Shown piece by piece: positions 60,745 to 64,000 of a stretch of 64,000 nucleotides of DNA. The DNA lies in NCBI GenBank assembly GCA_027924585.1, contig BSBM01000092.1, forward strand, positions 8,054,001 through 8,118,000. Direction: 5' to 3'. Origin of the DNA: Larix kaempferi. Taxonomy: Eukaryota > Streptophyta > Pinopsida > Pinales > Pinaceae. The notes under the pieces were generated by a model. That model saw nothing but the letters and a program-made list of their open reading frames with translations. It had not been told where the DNA came from and ran no database searches. The position numbers were made by a program, and so were the translations under genes. Position 1 is the stretch's first letter. Each line of letters opens with the position of its first letter.

Positions 60745-61270
60745 ACAGATGCACACAGGGCCATTCTCACATGGTTAGAGGAAATTCCTTCCATGGTGAG
60801 ATGTAAGGGCTGGGCCATTTTCACATGGTTAGAGGAAAGTCCTTCCATGGTGAAATCTAAGGGCTAGACAGAGCCATTCTCACATAGTTAGAGGAAAGTC
60901 CTTCTATGGTGAGATGTAAGGGCTGGGCCATTCTCGCATGGTCAGAGGAAAGTCCTTCCATGGAGAGATCTAAGTGTTGGGCATGGCTTTTCCGACATGG
61001 TCAGAGGAAATTCCTTCCATGTTCGTGATGTAATTGCCGAGATTTTCCAACATGGTAAGAGGAAATTCCTTCCATGGTCATGATGTAATTGCTGTATTCA
61101 TTCCGACATGGTCAGAGGAAAGTCCTTCCATGGTCGTTGATGTAAGTGCTGTGAGCCTTTCCCAGATGGTCAGAGGAAATTCCTTCCATGCTGGTGAGTG
61201 TAAGTGCTGAGCCTTTCCCAGATGGTCAGAGGAAAGTCCTTCCATGCTGGTGAGTGTAAGTGCTATGTGT
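60745..61270 (+). repeat. 54-59 bp tandem repeat, nine copies, each with an imperfect palindrome
   Basis: The 28-base core ACATGGTCAGAGGAAA...TTCCTTCCATGT starts at 60769, 60823, 60882, 60936, 60995, 61050, 61106, 61164 and 61220. Spacers are variants of GGTGAGATGTAAGGGCTGGG. It lies between the copia stop codon and the next LTR, in the position of a 3' untranslated region. Confidence 0.93.
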
Positions 61271-61275
61271 GTTCA

Positions 61276-61881
61276 TGTTGAGATATTGTAACTTCAAAGA
61301 ATATTATATTTGTACTTTATTATTCCGGAGATGATTCATTCCTCCTTGAAGATCTTATTGTATATCCGGAGATGTTTATTCCTCCGTCAGATTGTGGTAA
61401 CTTGGGTTATTAGACTTCCTTAGTGGGGGGTCGGCCCTGTATGTGTTATGTGGGTCAAAGGGTTATTAGACTACTCTAGAGGGGTCGGTCCAGTCAGTTG
61501 TAGTGGGGTATTTAACCCATTGGTTAAATATGAGCCTACATGATTTGTGTAAAAGACAAGTTGAAGTAGTGTATAAATAGAGGAGGTGTATTCCTCATTT
61601 TACACACACACACTCACTTGAGAGTGGCGCACTTGTGGAGGAGAGGTCTGCTATGGTGGAGGAGGAGATCATGTCTTTGGTTTGAAACTTTGTATATTGC
61701 TGGTCATCTATATGGAGGAAGCTTTGCTGGGTTTTCTACCCCATGAGGGTTTCCCAGGATAAATTTGTGTCTCTTGTGTTTATGTTGTGCTTGTTGTTTC
61801 TTCAGTGATCTTGTATATGCTATTATTGTGAAATGGAATGTAATGCTGCTATTTTCTATCTTAGCATATTAAATCTTAACA
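61276..61881 (+). repeat. Copia LTR of a second subfamily (606 bp)
   Basis: Starts TGTTGAGATATTG, ends TTAAATCTTAACA. TATA box TATAAATAG at 61572; two GGGTTATTAGAC units in U3; GGGTTTCCCAGGATAAATT near 61746. Primer site TGGTATCAGAGC follows at 61882-61893, so it acts as a 5' LTR. It is clearly diverged from the LTR at 55541. Confidence 0.9.
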
Positions 61882-61893
61882 TGGTATCAGAGC
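61882..61893 (+). promoter_or_regulatory. Primer binding site, second copia subfamily
   Basis: TGGTATCAGAGC, exact initiator-Met site. Confidence 0.95.
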
Positions 61894-62108
61894 TAACTTG
61901 AAGGAAGGAAAGGTATGGCACTTACGAAACTTGTTTTACTTACGACAATTTGAAGGTTAAGGTTTTATATAGCAAAAACCAGTCATCGTGGAACTTTCAC
62001 CATAAATCCATTTTGGCGAAGGTTCAGGATCTAAAACCTTTACAGGTCGTAGATAACATCTCCAGGTATCTTGTGTCCAAAGGGAACCCTCAGATTCGTT
62101 GTACTTTG
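61894..62108 (+). other. Leader fragment of second copia, cut by next LTR
   Basis: Shares phrases such as AGCAAAAACCAGTCATC and TCCAGGTATCTTGTGTCC with the leader beginning at 62771. It ends GTTGTACTTTG where the next LTR is inserted. Confidence 0.85.
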
Positions 62109-62758
62109 TGTTGATGTATATGTAACTTCGGAATGTATTTCACATATATGTATATTGTATTCCTATAGAGATGGTATTATTCCTCTATAAGGAAGTGTCG
62201 TCATTTATATTGTAAGTGTCGTAACTTATACTTGATGGGTTATTAGACCACCTTATTTGGGGTCGGCCCTGTATAAGTCATGTGGGTCAAAGGGTTATTA
62301 GACCACCCTATTGGGGGTCGGCCATGTGGGTCAAAGGGTTATTAGACCACCCTATTGGGGGTCGGCCCACTCAGCATTATGTTATGTGGTTAAGTTCGAG
62401 CCGACATGAGTTAGGTAAAAAGGCAAGTCAAGTCAAGTATAAATAGAGTGCAGGAGGCACTCTATTTACTCATTCACTTCTCACACATGCACTCAAGGAG
62501 GAGTGGCACACTTATGGAGGAGGAGGATCTGCTGCTAGGTTATAGCTATCTCTCTTGGTTGGTTGTATCATTGCTCTATCTATCTCTGAGGAAGTTATTG
62601 GGGTTTTTCACCTTTATGGTTTTCCCCAAGTAAATCTTTGTGTCTCTTGTGTGCTTGCTTTATTGTCTCCATGATTGATATGCTGTAGATATGTTGTACA
62701 TGTTGTTCTCTCAGTTAAGATCCTAGATCATATTGAATTAAATTATGAAAATTTAACA
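62109..62758 (+). repeat. Copia LTR, relative of the 55541 LTR (650 bp)
   Basis: Starts TGTTGATGTATATGTAACTT as does the LTR at 55541, ends AAAATTTAACA. TATA box TATAAATAG at 62438. Primer site TGGTATCAGAGC at 62759-62770. Confidence 0.92.
62237..62372 (+). repeat. Triplicated U3 motif GGGTTATTAGACCACC
   Basis: Units start at 62237, 62292 and 62336, each followed by a TTGGGGGTCGGCC-like stretch. They lie 70-200 bases upstream of the TATA box, where enhancer repeats would sit. Confidence 0.88.
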
Positions 62759-62770
62759 TGGTATCAGAGC
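62759..62770 (+). promoter_or_regulatory. Primer binding site, last copia
   Basis: TGGTATCAGAGC, exact initiator-Met site. Confidence 0.95.
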
Positions 62771-64000
62771 TAGCCTGAAAGAAGGCATGATATGGCATTT
62801 ATGACACTTGTTGCACTTACGATGCTAGGGCTTGATATAGCAAAAACCAGTCATCTTAGCACTTTCGCTATAAATCCGTTTTGGAGAAGTTTTCGGATCT
62901 GAAATTGTTACAGGCCAAAGCTAAGATCTCCAGGTATCTTGTGTCCAAAGGACAACCTCTAATTCGTTGTACTTTGTGATTTATGATCTGTACAATATAG
63001 GGTTTCTGCCTCTTCCAGATCTGAGTCAAAATCAGGTGACCTTGGGAAAAAGGTCATATATTGGGATAGGAAGCTCCAAATGAAATTTCGTAAAAAGTGA
63101 CAGGTAGTACACAGTCTGTACTATCTCAGGAAACGTTTTCAGAGGCCGAAGTTAAAACAGTGACACGTGGAACTCCGTACAAGTTCGCTCTCCTGTTTTA
63201 TCCCAAAACAGGTCACGTTGCGACATTTGGCATAACTCTCTCTCAAAGAGTCCAATTGAGGTCAGACCTATCAGGATGGAAAGGTAACAGGCCGAGCTAT
63301 CTCAGGAAACGTTTTCAGAGGCCGAAGTTAAAACAGTGACACGTGGCACGCCGTACAAGTTCGCTCTCCTGTTTTATCCCAAAACAGGTCACGTTGCGAC
63401 ATTTGGCATAACTCTCTCTCAGAGAATCCAATTGAGGTCAGACCTATCAGGATGGAAAGATAACAGGTCAGGCTATCTCAGGAAACTTTTTCAGACCCTG
63501 TGGATCAAAAATTTCGGAGTTACACCAGAAACAATCAGGTACATATTTCTGTCAAAACAGAATTATTTTTTGGTACCTTCATTCATGGTTTCCGGAATTT
63601 AGGGCTTTGAAGAAAGTTGGAATTTTTGTAATCGGAGACCACGGCTGGATGCTACTCATCAAAATAGAAATTTAGAGACCAAGATCAGAATTTTTGGCTG
63701 GGTAGAAGGCCGGGTTTGATTAGACCCTAGTTCGGGACTTTGATCAGAAAAATGGAAAATTAGGGCTTCTGTAAAAATGGGAATTTTTGAAATCTGTGAC
63801 CACGGCTGGAAGCTCCTCAGAAAAATAGAAGCTTAGAGCTTTGGATCAAACATTTTGATTGGGCAGAAGAGTGGGCTTCATCAAACCCCAGTTCAGGGTC
63901 ACGTCCAGTGAATCTGGAAGTTTCAAAGGCAAAATTAAGGAGTGAAACTTTGCAGTTTTCAAATTCTGAATATACCAGTTTGATCAGTTCATCAAGGCGC
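62771..64000 (+). other. Leader of last copia element, running off the window
   Basis: No gag start is reached within the window. From 63750 on it matches the leader at about 56290-56530. Open frames here (63097-63339 and 63336-63602) are by-products of a duplicated non-coding unit. A second, weaker internal repetition (GACCACGGCTGGA at about 63637 and 63798) has a period near 161 bases. Confidence 0.75.
63123..63490 (+). repeat. 175-bp tandem duplication in copia leader
   Basis: TATCTCAGGAAAC starts at 63123, 63298 and 63474. The first two units are almost identical over their whole length; the third diverges after about 20 bases. Confidence 0.93.

Noticed and set aside
63097-63602. Two small plus-strand genes with related products
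   Set aside because: Both come from the duplicated 175-bp unit in a retrotransposon leader.

Overview
The window reads as nuclear DNA of a land plant with a large, repeat-filled genome. It is AT-rich and has GT-AG introns, plant-type Ty3/gypsy elements (one with a chromodomain), plant Ty1/copia elements, a CACTA-type transposon end and a tRNA-derived SINE. Every LTR element whose primer site can be read uses a site close to TGGTATCAGAGC, as expected for initiator tRNA-Met. A gymnosperm, perhaps a conifer, is my best guess from the style of the copia gag and the nesting of old elements; that is inference. I see no host housekeeping gene, no rRNA and no real tRNA gene.

Layout. 1-6706: a near-complete, minus-strand chromovirus with one uninterrupted 1559-residue gag-pol frame and almost identical LTR segments. 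6707-9709: unassigned DNA ending in an LTR-like edge. 9739-16300: two convergent, intron-containing, decaying genes, one transposase-like (+) and one unrecognised five-exon gene (-), which may be the two genes of one DNA transposon. 16300-20053: non-coding DNA with minisatellites, two strong hairpins and an array of CCTCGATCGAGG palindromes. 20054-21735: five copies of a 333-bp tandem repeat. 21872-26295: copia LTR remnant, a 151-bp duplication and a 989-bp TIR element. 26296-34632: an old plus-strand gypsy element lacking its integrase core, with a solo LTR (with target duplication) in its 3' LTR. 35940-39224: a second decayed plus-strand gypsy. 39225-42740: mostly empty, with a SINE and a 57-bp minisatellite. 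42740-45374: copia 3' LTR edge fused to a minus-strand gypsy pol. 45375-47576: another chromovirus-like LTR with primer site and a gag scrap.

47577-55540 is the most unusual part. A copia element (LTR, primer site, dead gag-protease) is followed by a CACTA transposon end, and the block [copia gag + CACTA end] occurs three times in tandem. All three gag copies share the same stop codons and the same 21-base deletion, so the block was already dead when it multiplied. The CACTA part carries many GCACCGGTGC-like palindromes and a small acidic minus-strand exon. 55541-60731 is a fairly young full-length copia gag-pol with six stops, each one C-to-T step from a Gln or Arg codon. It is followed by nine 54-59 bp repeats, each centred on an imperfect palindrome. 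61276-64000 is an LTR-leader-LTR-leader succession of two related copia families, the second running off the window.

The window is best understood as layers of transposon insertion, tandem duplication and decay. Only the first element looks capable of making a full protein.
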